64,000 nucleotides of DNA from Methanomassiliicoccales archaeon (GTDB lineage: Archaea > Thermoplasmatota > Thermoplasmata > Methanomassiliicoccales > UBA472), in contig JAJRAK010000025.1 in assembly GCA_028682895.1 (NCBI GenBank), positions 1 through 64,000 on the forward strand, in the 5' to 3' direction. Both the position numbers and the translations under genes were made by a program. The notes beneath the pieces were generated by a model, which was not told where the DNA came from, did no database searches, and saw only the letters and a list, made by a program, of their open reading frames with translations. Positions 15,271 to 24,528 of the stretch are shown piece by piece (the stretch's first letter is position 1; each line of letters starts with the position of its first letter).

Positions 15271-16442
15271 GGTCCGTCAAGGCGCTCACAGGGAACCAGG
15301 CAGCGGCGTACGGCGTCAAGTTGTGCCGGGTCGAGGTCATACCGAACTATCCCATAACGCCGCAGACGATCATCATCGAGCAGATCGCCGATTTCATCAA
15401 CGACGGCGAGCTGGACGCCGACTTCATTCCCGCCGACAGCGAGCATTCCGCCATGAGCATGGCCATCGGCGCCGCCGCCACCGGTGTGCGCACGTTCACG
15501 GCCACCGCATCCCATGGGCTGGCGCTGATGCACGAGATGCTGTACGTGCCGCCGCAGGTGCGTCTGCCAATAATGCTGGTGAACGTGAACCGCAGCCTGG
15601 GCGCGGGCAGCGGGATATGGGTGGAGTACAACGACTCCATGGCCGAGCGCGATTCTGGCTGGATGCAGGTGTACGTCGAGGACAACCAGGAGGTCCTGGA
15701 CATGGTCCTCCAGGGATACCGCATAGCCGAGGACGGCCGGGTAGTGCTGCCGTTCATGCTCTGCCTGGACGGTTTCGTTCTATCCCACACCGTGGAGCGG
15801 GTGGAACTTCCGCAGCAGGAGGAGGTGGACCGTTTCCTACCCAAGTTCGTACCGCTGAACAGGCTGGACCCGAAGGTCCCGATGAGCATGAACATAGCCG
15901 TATCACCGGCGCACTCCATGGAGATGCGCTATCAGCTGGACCGTCAGATGGACAGCGCCCGCTCGGTCATCAAGGAGGTCGACGTCGAGTTCGCGAAGGC
16001 CTTCGGCCGTTCGTACGGCGGACTGATCGATACCTATCAAATGGAGGGCGCCGAGGTCGCGCTCATCACCCTTGGCACGGCAACGTCCACCGCCCGGGTG
16101 GCGGTCGACGAGCTGCGGGCCGAAGGCAAGAAGGTCGGTCTCATCAAGCTCAGGTTCATGCGCCCCTTCCCTCACGAAGAACTGCGCAAGGCCACCAAGC
16201 ACCTGAAGGCGCTGGGAGTGTTCGACCGTTCCATATCCGCCAACCGGTTCGGACCGGTGTTCACGGAAACGCGGAATTCGATGTACGGGAGCGATATCCC
16301 GATCACAGACCACATCGCCGGCATAGGCGGCAGGGACCTGACGGTGCCAGTGTTCAAGGAGATGTTCGACGTGCTGGAAAAGAGCGCCTCAGGAAAGAAG
16401 GTAAGGGAGTGCACCTGGCACGGCCTCAGGGGGGAGATGTGA
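15267..16442 (+). CDS. 2-oxoacid:ferredoxin oxidoreductase alpha subunit, copy 1
   Basis: 391 residues. YPITPQTIIIEQ near residue 30 and DSEHSAMSMAIGAAATGVRTFTATASHGLALM mark the PorA-type pyrimidine-binding domain of TPP-dependent 2-oxoacid oxidoreductases; a C-terminal transketolase-like domain follows. The start ATG overlaps the gamma-delta stop (ATGA), which removes the longer upstream frame. It is nearest in layout to POR/VOR and phenylglyoxylate enzymes. The substrate is not determined by sequence, but the adjoining IlvE favours branched-chain or aromatic 2-oxoacids. The copy at 53769-54944 has exactly the same length. Confidence 0.9.
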   Translation: MRSVKALTGNQAAAYGVKLCRVEVIPNYPITPQTIIIEQIADFINDGELDADFIPADSEHSAMSMAIGAAATGVRTFTATASHGLALMHEMLYVPPQVRLPIMLVNVNRSLGAGSGIWVEYNDSMAERDSGWMQVYVEDNQEVLDMVLQGYRIAEDGRVVLPFMLCLDGFVLSHTVERVELPQQEEVDRFLPKFVPLNRLDPKVPMSMNIAVSPAHSMEMRYQLDRQMDSARSVIKEVDVEFAKAFGRSYGGLIDTYQMEGAEVALITLGTATSTARVAVDELRAEGKKVGLIKLRFMRPFPHEELRKATKHLKALGVFDRSISANRFGPVFTETRNSMYGSDIPITDHIAGIGGRDLTVPVFKEMFDVLEKSASGKKVRECTWHGLRGEM

Positions 16443-17398
16443 TGGAGAAGAAGATGAACATCCGCACCATGCCTCAGGAGGACCATCTGCTGAACGGTCA
16501 CGGGGCCTGCGCCGGCTGCGGTGTGGCCGTGGCGGTAAAGAACGTCATGCGCATCCTAGGCGAGAACACCACCGTGTACGTGCCGGCCAGCTGCCTGCTG
16601 GTCAGCGGCGGCGGCATGTATCCCCATTCCGCTTTCGACGTACCGTTCTTCTACAGCGCCTTCGAGAACACCGGCGCGGTGATATCTGGCATCAAGGCCG
16701 GCTACCGCCGTCAGGGAAAGGACGTGACCGTGGTCGGCATCGCTGGCGACGGCGGGACGTTCGATATCGGCCTGCAGGCGCTGGCCGGGGCTGCGGAACG
16801 CAACGAGGACGTCATCTATATCTGCGTGGACAACGAGGCATACATGAACACCGGGACTCAGCGCTCCGGTTCCACCCCGTTCGGGGCCTGGACCACCACC
16901 ACGCCAGTGGGTAAGAGGGTCCAAGGGAAGCGCCAGTTCAAGAAGGACCTGATGTCCGTCGTCTCTTCGCAGGACATCGCGTACGCCGCCACGCTGTCGA
17001 TAGCTCACATGAACGACTTCGTGCAGAAGGTGGAGAAGGCCAAGAGCAAGAAGGGCTTCCGCTTCCTGCACATCATGACGCCGTGCACGTCCGGCTGGAA
17101 GAGCGATCCCTCCATGACGTACGACCTGGCGCGCATGGCCGTGGAGACGGGGATGTGGTCACTGTACGAGATCGAGGACGGGGAGACGCGCGTCACGTAC
17201 CGTCCGAATGAGATGGTCCCGATCACCGAGTACCTGAAGCTCCAGGGGCGCTTCAAGCACATGAGCAAGGAGGACATCGAGACGCTCCAAGGCTGGATAT
17301 GCCAGAAATGGAACAAGCGCTACTGTCCGGCCGTGCCTCCGCTGGAAAAGAAGGAAGAGGAGCTGGCGCTCAACGGGGACCACTGCGAAGGCGTCTGA
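16442..17398 (+). CDS. 2-oxoacid:ferredoxin oxidoreductase beta subunit, copy 1
   Basis: 318 residues. GHGACAGCGVAVAVKN carries the cysteines of the proximal 4Fe-4S cluster. GDGGTFDIGLQALAGAAERN, then CVDNEAYMNTG, form the TPP/Mg motif GDG...N. It is the catalytic beta chain that decarboxylates the 2-oxoacid on TPP. The ATG overlaps the alpha stop (TGATG), and the three subunits form one coupled operon. The C-terminal 20 residues, rich in Glu and Lys, differ most from the second copy at 54941-55912. Confidence 0.9.
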   Translation: MEKKMNIRTMPQEDHLLNGHGACAGCGVAVAVKNVMRILGENTTVYVPASCLLVSGGGMYPHSAFDVPFFYSAFENTGAVISGIKAGYRRQGKDVTVVGIAGDGGTFDIGLQALAGAAERNEDVIYICVDNEAYMNTGTQRSGSTPFGAWTTTTPVGKRVQGKRQFKKDLMSVVSSQDIAYAATLSIAHMNDFVQKVEKAKSKKGFRFLHIMTPCTSGWKSDPSMTYDLARMAVETGMWSLYEIEDGETRVTYRPNEMVPITEYLKLQGRFKHMSKEDIETLQGWICQKWNKRYCPAVPPLEKKEEELALNGDHCEGV

Positions 17399-17425
17399 GC
17401 CCCTTCTTTCTCATCTTTTTATCGC

Positions 17426-19021
17426 TCAGCCTATGGACGGCGACCTCGCACGGTCGATGTAGATGCCGATCACCAGTGCGATCACCGACGCCGGTATGGC
17501 TATGACCAAAGGGTCCACGACGGTCCAGGGGCTGCCCAGTATCGCATCGGACCCGAACACGAACTTCGAGAGGCCGATCACGCTCGACTCCTTGATATGC
17601 ACGAAGGCGGTCCACAGGAACCAGGTGCCAGTACCGACGACCAAGCTGGCCTTGGCCGCAAGGAGGGACGGCCTTTTGGAGAATATGCCCAACGTGAACA
17701 GCGGCAGGAACGCAGCGGCGCACAGTCCCATGAACATGGCGGTGGCCCGGGCGATTATTCCGTCTGGCATTAGGTAGGCGATCACCACGCTGACCAGGAT
17801 CATGATGGCCGTGCCGACCCGGTTGGCCATCAAGGTGCTTTCCGCTCCCCGTTCCTTGCGGAACTTGGATGGTATAAGCTTAGATCGACCCAAGTGCGCC
17901 CAGAGGTCATGCCCGGCCGCCGTGCCCATGGTGTGATACAGCGCGCTCAGGGTGGACATCGCTGCTGCCAGCAATGTCAATAAGAAAAGGATGATGATGA
18001 TGTCGGGCATGGCCGAATTGATGTACAACGGGATGATCTCATCGACGTTCCCTCCCACCATGGCGGTGGAGATGAGGCCGTTCTCACGGTAGAAATAGAC
18101 GTTGGTCAAAGCGCCCACGGTGAAGGCCACGCCAGTGCATAGCAGTATGAAAAGTCCGCCGACGGGGATGGCCCGGTTTAACGCCCGGTCGTCCTTGGCG
18201 GTCATATATCTGACGATGAGCTGCGGCTGCGCCAGCACACCGATCCCGACGCCCATCACGATGGTGGTGATGAGGGTGAACCATATGGGCGACCCCAGGT
18301 CAGGCATGGCCGTCCAACCGTTCATCCCGGAACTGACCAGGCCGGCAGGCACCAGCGAGGCCATGTTGGTCAGGTCCTGGTGGGCCGTCGTGACGCCTCC
18401 CAACGTAACATAGGTTATGACCAGGATGGCGACCATCCCGAAGGCCATTATCCCTCCTTGGAATGCGTCAGTGTACATGACGGCCAATATGCCACCGAAC
18501 ACCACATAGAGGGCGGTGATCAGGGCAAAGCCCAACAGCGCTGTATCGTATGAGACTGCCAGGGTGGTCTCGATGAAGTGGGCCCCACCGATCAGCACGG
18601 CCGAGGCGTACAAGGGCATGGATGCCAGCACGATGACGCTCGTACCGTATTGCATGAAATCTGAATTATATCTCTTGCCCAGCAGGTCAGGTAAGGTGAC
18701 CGCGCCCAGGCTCTGCCCGATCTTCCTTGTTCTTTTTCCGTAGACTATGAAAGCAAGAAGCACCCCGACGCCGATGCACAGGACGGTCAACCATATGATC
18801 CCCATACCCAGCTGCGCCGCCACTCCGCCGAAACCGACGATAGCGGAGGTGCTGATGAAGGTGGAACCATATGAAAGTCCGATGATGGCCGGATGCACCT
18901 TCCTCCCGGCAAGCAGGAAGTCCTCTCCTTTGCGCGTACGCCGATATGCCAAGACGGTCAGCAAGCCCAGGACCACGACGTAAAGCACGACGAAGGCGGC
19001 CAGGGTCAGAGTATCAACCAT
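17426..19021 (-). CDS. Sodium/solute symporter (SSS family), copy A
   Basis: About 531 residues, some thirteen hydrophobic helices. GLSYGSTFISTSAIVGFGG (residues 44-62) is the SSS helix-1 region that contributes sodium and substrate contacts, and ALYHTMGTAAGHDLWAHL lies in the conserved helix-8 area. SSS proteins import amino acids, acetate, sugars or similar solutes with sodium. The start is ATG 19021, six bases after GGAGGGG, overlapping the stop of the small accessory gene by 8 bases. It is very similar in layout to the symporter at 19345-20961; together they look like a tandem duplication. Confidence 0.88.
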   Translation of the reverse strand: MVDTLTLAAFVVLYVVVLGLLTVLAYRRTRKGEDFLLAGRKVHPAIIGLSYGSTFISTSAIVGFGGVAAQLGMGIIWLTVLCIGVGVLLAFIVYGKRTRKIGQSLGAVTLPDLLGKRYNSDFMQYGTSVIVLASMPLYASAVLIGGAHFIETTLAVSYDTALLGFALITALYVVFGGILAVMYTDAFQGGIMAFGMVAILVITYVTLGGVTTAHQDLTNMASLVPAGLVSSGMNGWTAMPDLGSPIWFTLITTIVMGVGIGVLAQPQLIVRYMTAKDDRALNRAIPVGGLFILLCTGVAFTVGALTNVYFYRENGLISTAMVGGNVDEIIPLYINSAMPDIIIILFLLTLLAAAMSTLSALYHTMGTAAGHDLWAHLGRSKLIPSKFRKERGAESTLMANRVGTAIMILVSVVIAYLMPDGIIARATAMFMGLCAAAFLPLFTLGIFSKRPSLLAAKASLVVGTGTWFLWTAFVHIKESSVIGLSKFVFGSDAILGSPWTVVDPLVIAIPASVIALVIGIYIDRARSPSIG

Positions 19022-19133
19022 CTGCATCCCCTCCATCATTCCATTTTAAAATTCCATATATTATACAAATGAGACCTAGCCCTAAGGCCAGTCCATATCC
19101 AATAATGATCTGAGGGTCATCGATCCCGAACAC
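19014..19133 (-). CDS. Symporter small accessory protein, copy A (39 residues)
   Basis: Reads FGIDDPQIIIGYGLALGL after the start, a single transmembrane helix, then YGILKWNDGGDADG. It has the same plan as the 38-residue protein at 20964-21080: GIDDP at the start, one helix, then a KWN and acidic tail. I chose GTG 19133 because AGGGAGAGGT precedes it and it gives the same N-terminus as the other copy; the frame extends to 19196. It is translationally coupled to the symporter by an 8-base overlap and presumably stabilises or regulates it. Confidence 0.8.
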   Translation of the reverse strand: MFGIDDPQIIIGYGLALGLGLICIIYGILKWNDGGDADG

Positions 19134-19210
19134 GCCTGTCACCTCTCCCTGGTCCATTCCGATCGGACCCTGCACGGTGGCAGGCCCGTTGCTCACCTTA
19201 TGGCCGATAT

Positions 19211-19249
19211 TTTATAAATATGTTACAAGTTAGTATGGTCCATGCTAAC
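19211..19249 (-). promoter_or_regulatory. Promoter and palindrome of symporter operon A
   Basis: A TATA box (TTTATAAA, 19211-19218) lies next to a dyad. GTTAG (19229-19233), ATGG, CCAT and CTAAC (19245-19249) make a 21-bp near-palindrome centred at 19239. TATAAAT followed by GTTA and a second GTTAG recurs upstream of symporter operon B. Confidence 0.55.
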
Positions 19250-19344
19250 ATATATCATATTAGAAAAAGAGACATCTTACCAAGATGAACTGGATATAGG
19301 TTGATCATGTAATAAAAATGAAAAAGAATGATGATTGAAAAGGT

Positions 19345-20961
19345 TTAGACCGCTTTTTCAGCATCTACGGTTTTATGTCGTTTATCGTAGAACCAGACCA
19401 CGATAAGGGTTATCGCTGAAAGCGGCAGAGCATACAGGATCGGGTCCAGTACGGCCATCGTCCCGGTCAACAAGGTGTCCTTGCCAAAGACCGTGTTGCA
19501 GATGCCCAGCACCGACCCGTCGGTCTTACAACAGAAGAGGGCGGTGAATAGCCAGACGACCGTTCCTACGATGAGGGAAGCCTCAGCGGCCTTCTTCGAT
19601 GGGTTCTTCGAGTACATCATATGCACATACAGCGGCAGGAAGGCGCTGGCGCAGATGCCGAAGAACATCGTGGTGGCGATCGGTATGAAACCTCCCGACC
19701 GGGGCATGTACCACGCGAGCAGGAACGACACAAAGATGAAACCCATCGTCGCAATGCGCGTGATGTTGAGCGATCTCTTCTGGCCGTCCTCACCGCGCCA
19801 TTTCCCTGGCAGCAGTCTTGTCTTCTTCAGCTCCGTCCAGATGTCATAGCCGGCGGACGTCCCCATGACGTGGTACAGCGATGACAGCGTGGACATCGCC
19901 GCGGCCACTAGGGTGAGCGTGAACAGCACGACCACCCAATCCGGCATGGCGGTCTCGACGAAGAACGGGATGATATTGTTCTGTGTGCCAGCGGCTAGTA
20001 TTGATGTCATCTTAAAGTCAACGCTGTTGTAGAAATAGACGTTGGACCAAGCGCCTATGATATAGGCGAAACCGACGGTCATCAATAGGAACACGCCTCC
20101 GAACGGGACCGCACGGTTCAGCGTCTTGCTGTCCTTGGCGGTCATGAACCTGACCGCCAACTGAGGCTGGGCCAGAACACCGATCCCCACCGGGATGATG
20201 ATGGTGCCTACAAGGATTATCCAGTTGTCGGAGAACATCTCCGGCATAGAGGTCCACCCGGTCATTCCGCTATATGATCCAGTGGTCGGATGGAGCGACG
20301 CCATGTTGGTGAGGTCCTGGGTCCCTGATTCTATGCCACCGATGAGCCCGATGGTGATTATGAAGATGACCAGCATGCCGAAGATCATCAAAGCCCCCTG
20401 CAGTGCATCAGTGTACATCACCGCCCGCAGGCCCCCAGTGATGACATAGAGCGCAGTGATCAACGTTAGGACGATCAACGCAGTATTGACAGTGGTCCCG
20501 AGCGTCGTGGCGATGAGCAATGACCCGCTTATCATGACGGCCCAGGTATACAATGGCATTCCAATGAGAATGACCACGGCCATGAACCAGCGGATGAACT
20601 TCGATCTGTACGCCGCTCCAAGAAGCTCTGGGAATGTCTGAGCCTTCAAGCTCTTGGTCATCCTCCGGACCCTCTTGCCGAAGAGCACGAACGCCCCGAG
20701 CAATCCGACCGCTATGTTCAACGCCGCCAGCCAGATGATGCCCATACCGTAGTTACCGGCGAACCCACCGAACCCGACGATGGCCGAGGTGCTGATGAAC
20801 GTGGCCCCATACGAAAGTCCGATGATCCAAGGACTGACGTCCTGACCTGCCAGAAGGAAGTCGTTACCGCTCTTAGTCTTTTTCCATCCGATATATCCGA
20901 GGAAGATCATGACCGCGGCATATACCGCGGTGGCCCCGATCATCAAATTCGTGTCGACCAT
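19345..20961 (-). CDS. Sodium/solute symporter (SSS family), copy B
   Basis: 538 residues, about thirteen hydrophobic helices. GLSYGATFISTSAIVGFGG matches copy A almost exactly, as does LYHVMGTSAGYDIW. The start is ATG 20961 with GAGGA six bases upstream, coupled to the small accessory gene that ends just ahead; a TTG at 20967 is less likely. The substrate is unknown. The duplicated symporters lie between an oxidoreductase operon and two CoA ligases, so carboxylate or amino-acid import is a reasonable inference. Confidence 0.88.
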   Translation of the reverse strand: MVDTNLMIGATAVYAAVMIFLGYIGWKKTKSGNDFLLAGQDVSPWIIGLSYGATFISTSAIVGFGGFAGNYGMGIIWLAALNIAVGLLGAFVLFGKRVRRMTKSLKAQTFPELLGAAYRSKFIRWFMAVVILIGMPLYTWAVMISGSLLIATTLGTTVNTALIVLTLITALYVITGGLRAVMYTDALQGALMIFGMLVIFIITIGLIGGIESGTQDLTNMASLHPTTGSYSGMTGWTSMPEMFSDNWIILVGTIIIPVGIGVLAQPQLAVRFMTAKDSKTLNRAVPFGGVFLLMTVGFAYIIGAWSNVYFYNSVDFKMTSILAAGTQNNIIPFFVETAMPDWVVVLFTLTLVAAAMSTLSSLYHVMGTSAGYDIWTELKKTRLLPGKWRGEDGQKRSLNITRIATMGFIFVSFLLAWYMPRSGGFIPIATTMFFGICASAFLPLYVHMMYSKNPSKKAAEASLIVGTVVWLFTALFCCKTDGSVLGICNTVFGKDTLLTGTMAVLDPILYALPLSAITLIVVWFYDKRHKTVDAEKAV

Positions 20962-20963
20962 CT

Positions 20964-21080
20964 TCAATCCTCCTCATCGTTCTCGTTCCATTTCCAGATA
21001 CCGTAGATCACACAGGCCGCGGCCGATCCGAACAAAAGCACATACGCTGCAATGATCCATGGGTCATCGATCCCTAACAT
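20964..21080 (-). CDS. Symporter small accessory protein, copy B (38 residues)
   Basis: A 38-residue protein that starts MLGIDDPWIIAAYVLL, spans the membrane once, and ends YGIWKWNENDEED. Its end lies 2 bases before the symporter ATG on the same strand. The matching copy A protein and its fixed position directly upstream of an SSS gene support a real accessory subunit. A minus-strand TATATATC-type box at about 21135-21143 provides the promoter. Confidence 0.8.
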   Translation of the reverse strand: MLGIDDPWIIAAYVLLFGSAAACVIYGIWKWNENDEED

Positions 21081-21134
21081 TACGTATCCTCTCCCCTATT
21101 GCCAGATAATAGATTGGACGAGATTCACCAGATG

Positions 21135-21156
21135 ATATATAAATGTTATATGTTAG
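21135..21156 (-). promoter_or_regulatory. Promoter element of symporter operon B shared with operon A
   Basis: On the plus strand TATAAATGTTATATGTTAG; operon A has TATAAAT, two extra bases, then GTTACAAGTTAG at 19214-19233. The paired GTTA repeats at fixed distance from the TATA box suggest one regulator for both operons. Confidence 0.45.
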
Positions 21157-21177
21157 CACGCCACACGTTGACACGCA

Positions 21178-22479
21178 TCAGTAAACACGTTTGTCCACGA
21201 CGCGCTTGGCCTTGCCCTCGAACCTCGGTAGCGACCCAGGCTCGACGAGCTCGACGTTGACGCCAACGTTCAACGCGCTGCGCAGCCTCTGCGTGATCCT
21301 ATCTTTGATGGCGTCCAGCTCGAACACCCTGTCCCCGAAGGCCTCGGGGCGCAGCTCAGCCCGTATCAGCATGGTGTCCAGCGCCCCTTTGCGGTCCACG
21401 ACGATCTGGAACTCGTTCCCGACCTCCGGGTTCGTCATGAGATGGAACTCCACCTGCGAGGGGAAGACGTTGATGCCGCGGATGATGATCATATCGTCCA
21501 CACGTCCGGATATGCGACCGATTCGCGGGTGCGTGCGTCCGCAGGCGCAGACCTCCTCATGCAGCGTGGCGATGTCACCAACGCGGTAACGGATTATCGG
21601 GAACGCCTCCTTCTGCAGCATGGTGAAGACCAGCTCTCCCTTCTCACCAGGCGCCACATGCTCCCCGGTGGCTGGATCGATGACCTCTACCAATGCCATG
21701 TCGCTCCACACATGAACGCCGCATTGCTCGCTGCATTCGCTGTATAGCGGTCCGGAGAGCTCGCTGGTGCCGTAGATGTCTATTGCCCTGATCCCAAGCC
21801 AGTTCTCGATGCGGTCGCGCATGCGCGGCGACCACGGTTCAGCACCGAGGATGCCGATGCGCAGTTTGGTATCGTCCTTGATGGATATGCCCATCTTCTC
21901 GGCCACCTCGCCCAGGTGGAGCAGGTATGAAGGTGTCGCTGCTATTGCTGTTACTCCAAGGTCCCGTATGAGGTCTATCTGCCTCTCGGTGTTGCCAGTA
22001 GACGCCGGGACCACGGCGGCGCCGATGCGCTCAGCGGCGTAGTGAAGTCCCAATCCTCCGGAGAAGAGGCCATATGTATAGGCGACCTGCAGCACGTCGT
22101 TATGACCTAGGCCGGCGGAAACTAGCCCGCGGGCCACCGACTCCGCCCAGTTGTCTATATCGTTCTGGGTGTAACCTACGATGGTCGGCTTGCCGGTCGT
22201 CCCGGATGATGCGTGATATCTTACTATCTCTTTGGGGCTGGCGGTGAACAGCTTGTCCGGATACCCGTCGCGCAGGTCGGACTTGGTCATGAACGGTAAT
22301 TTTACGATGTCGTCAAGGGTCTGGATGTCCTCAGGCGTGACGCCCTTTGCCTTCATCTTGGTCCTGTAGAAGGAGGAGAACGTGTACAGCTTATAGACCA
22401 GCATCTTCAGTTGCTTGAGCTGCATGGCCTTCAGCTCGCTCACCGGCATGTCCTCGATCCTAGGATTCCAGTAGACCAT
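21178..22479 (-). CDS. paaK: Phenylacetate-CoA ligase family protein, copy 1
   Basis: 433 residues. YHASSGTTGKPTIVGYT is the P-loop/adenylation motif of PaaK-type ANL enzymes. DIYGTSELSGP and a metal site around CSEQCG to CACGRTHPRIG follow, then GRVDDMIIIRGINVFPSQ and a C-terminal domain ending AKRVVDKR. It activates an aryl or branched-chain acid with ATP and forms the CoA thioester. The ATG at 22479 has GGGGGAAA upstream. Same length and layout as copy 2 at 23058-24359, with an ACT-domain gene between. Preferred substrate unknown; phenylacetate or indoleacetate is likely. Confidence 0.9.
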   Translation of the reverse strand: MVYWNPRIEDMPVSELKAMQLKQLKMLVYKLYTFSSFYRTKMKAKGVTPEDIQTLDDIVKLPFMTKSDLRDGYPDKLFTASPKEIVRYHASSGTTGKPTIVGYTQNDIDNWAESVARGLVSAGLGHNDVLQVAYTYGLFSGGLGLHYAAERIGAAVVPASTGNTERQIDLIRDLGVTAIAATPSYLLHLGEVAEKMGISIKDDTKLRIGILGAEPWSPRMRDRIENWLGIRAIDIYGTSELSGPLYSECSEQCGVHVWSDMALVEVIDPATGEHVAPGEKGELVFTMLQKEAFPIIRYRVGDIATLHEEVCACGRTHPRIGRISGRVDDMIIIRGINVFPSQVEFHLMTNPEVGNEFQIVVDRKGALDTMLIRAELRPEAFGDRVFELDAIKDRITQRLRSALNVGVNVELVEPGSLPRFEGKAKRVVDKRVY

Positions 22480-22626
22480 ACTTTTTCCCCCGTTCAGAAC
22501 AGAAATGACAACGCCTTGCCCGGGCGGGACCATCCGCTAATGCACGATATCGATCGCGGAAAGTACCTGTCTGGCATGGCGTGTGTGGTGATAGCATGCC
22601 GCATATATTACATTTCTGCGATGCCA

Positions 22627-23058
22627 TCAGTGGAAGGTGGCGTTGTCCAGAAGGTGCAGTCCGCCTTCCAATAGCGAGCGGATGCCCTTATCTATGTCCT
22701 CGACCCGAACGATGAGCACAGCGTACGGCGGGTTGCGGTAACCATAACCGTACTCGATGTTGATGTCCTTCATCTGGTCGGTGAGGTCGAAGAGGCCGCC
22801 GGGCGTGTCCTGCATCTGGATGGCCAGCACTTCGGTGAACTTGACCACGAACCCTTCCTTGGTGAGCAGCTCCTTGGCGGCGTCCGGATCGTCCACGAGG
22901 ACGCGTATTACCCCATAGCCAGCGCCCTCGGCGATGCTGAATCCCAGTATGTTTATCTTCCCCTCTTTGAGCACCTTGGCCACCGCTCCCAGACGATTGG
23001 GCCGGTTCTCGGAGAAGATGGATAGCTGCTTGATCTTGTACTTGCCGATATCGCTCAT
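22627..23058 (-). CDS. Tandem ACT-domain protein associated with CoA ligase
   Basis: 143 residues with two ACT folds: KIKQLSIFSENRPNRLGAVAKVL starts the first, and YAVLIVRVEDIDKGIRSL ends the second. ACT domains bind amino acids allosterically, so this protein probably senses an amino acid and adjusts the pathway. The ATG at 23058 overlaps the ligase stop (TGATG) with AGGAGGG seven bases upstream, so it is coupled to copy 2 of the ligase. Similar ACT proteins accompany PaaK and indolepyruvate oxidoreductase genes in archaea, which is family knowledge. Confidence 0.85.
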   Translation of the reverse strand: MSDIGKYKIKQLSIFSENRPNRLGAVAKVLKEGKINILGFSIAEGAGYGVIRVLVDDPDAAKELLTKEGFVVKFTEVLAIQMQDTPGGLFDLTDQMKDINIEYGYGYRNPPYAVLIVRVEDIDKGIRSLLEGGLHLLDNATFH

Positions 23059-24359
23059 CAATATTCCCTCCTGTCCACCACACGTTTGGCCTTGCCCTCG
23101 AACCTGGGGAGCGTTCCTGGCTGCACCAGCTCCACATTGGCCGAGATGCTGAGCACTCCCTTTAGCCTGTTGGATATGTGCTCGCGCAGGGCGTTGAGCT
23201 CGATGATGTTGTCGGTGAAGGCCTCCGGTTTAAGCTCGACGCGCACCAGCATAGAGTCCAGATGGCCTTTCCGGTCCACAACGAGCTGGAACTCGTTGCC
23301 CAGCTCGGAATGCTGCATCAGGGTGTGCTCCACCTGCGAGGGGAATACATTGATGCCGCGAATAATAATCATATCGTCCACACGACCGGTTATCCTGGCG
23401 ATGCGCGGGTGCGGTCGACCGCAGGGGCAGTCCTCCTCGTACATCGATGTGATATCGCCCATGCGGTAGCGCACCATCGGGAACGCCTCCTTCTGCAGCA
23501 TGGTGATGACCATCTCCCCCTTCTCCCCCGGCCCGAGCGTCTCTCCTGTGTCCGGGTCCACGATCTCCAGCAATGCCAGGTCCCTCCAGAAGTGGATACC
23601 GTCCTGCTCGGCGCATTCCATGAACAGCGGCCCGGAAAGCTCGCTGGCCCCGAAGCAGTTCATCCCCTTGATCCCCATGCTCTCGTAGATGCGGTCGCGC
23701 ATCCGGTCGCTCCACGGCTCCCCTCCCAGCAGTCCGTAGCGCAGGTTGGTGTCCTTCTTGATGCTGATGCCCTTCTTCTCCGCCACCTCTCCTAGGTACA
23801 TGAGGTAAGAGGGCGTGCATGCCATGGCCGTCACGCCCAGGTCGCATATGAGATCGATCTGCCGGTCAGTGTTACCGGTGGATGCGGGAATGACCGTTGC
23901 GCCGAGCTTCTCCGTGGCGTAATGGAAACCTAACCCCCCGGAGAACAGACCGTAGGTGTTGCTCACCTGGATGATGTCCTTGCTGCCAAGTCCGAACGAG
24001 GCCATCGCCCTTGCCAGGGATTCGGACCAGTTCTCCAGGTCGTTCTTGGTGTAGCCCACTATGGTCGCCTTACCGGTGGTCCCGGATGAGGCGTGGTATC
24101 TGAGCAGGCCGCCGCGGTCGGTCATCATCAGCTTGTTCGGATACCCTTCCCGCAGGTCCTTCTTGGTCATGAACGGCAACTTGCTCACGTCGTCCAACGT
24201 TCTGATGTCGTCAGGGATGATGCCGGCCATCCTCATCTTGCTGTGGTAGAATGGAGAATTCTCGTACAGCCTTCGTACCTGGATCTTCAGCAACTTTAGC
24301 TGCAGTTTTTCCAGCTCCTTCTTTGGCATCATCTCGATCGTAGGGTTCCAAACCGTCAA
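23058..24359 (-). CDS. paaK: Phenylacetate-CoA ligase family protein, copy 2
   Basis: 433 residues. YHASSGTTGKATIVGYT, GASELSGP, DCPCGRPHPRIA and GRVDDMIIIRGINVFPSQ mark it as PaaK type. I set the start at TTG 24359, which follows AGGAGG by seven bases and makes the protein begin VWNPTIEMMP, matching copy 1. The frame is open to 24446 but the extension has no match. It forms an operon with the ACT protein. The two ligases have diverged mostly in the N-terminal 100 residues, so they may favour different acids. Confidence 0.9.
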   Translation of the reverse strand: MTVWNPTIEMMPKKELEKLQLKLLKIQVRRLYENSPFYHSKMRMAGIIPDDIRTLDDVSKLPFMTKKDLREGYPNKLMMTDRGGLLRYHASSGTTGKATIVGYTKNDLENWSESLARAMASFGLGSKDIIQVSNTYGLFSGGLGFHYATEKLGATVIPASTGNTDRQIDLICDLGVTAMACTPSYLMYLGEVAEKKGISIKKDTNLRYGLLGGEPWSDRMRDRIYESMGIKGMNCFGASELSGPLFMECAEQDGIHFWRDLALLEIVDPDTGETLGPGEKGEMVITMLQKEAFPMVRYRMGDITSMYEEDCPCGRPHPRIARITGRVDDMIIIRGINVFPSQVEHTLMQHSELGNEFQLVVDRKGHLDSMLVRVELKPEAFTDNIIELNALREHISNRLKGVLSISANVELVQPGTLPRFEGKAKRVVDRREY

Positions 24360-24528
24360 TGCAAATCCTCCTGGCATGAGATCAAAGATCGTCAGGACGT
24401 TCCACGCACCATCTATGGTATCGCGAAGCGTGTAGGGTGATAGCATGGCTCATATAAATCACATTCAGCCACGCTTCCATCTATGACAAACGGATCCGCC
24501 ATTCCGTCTTCAGGACCTTGATCGTATA

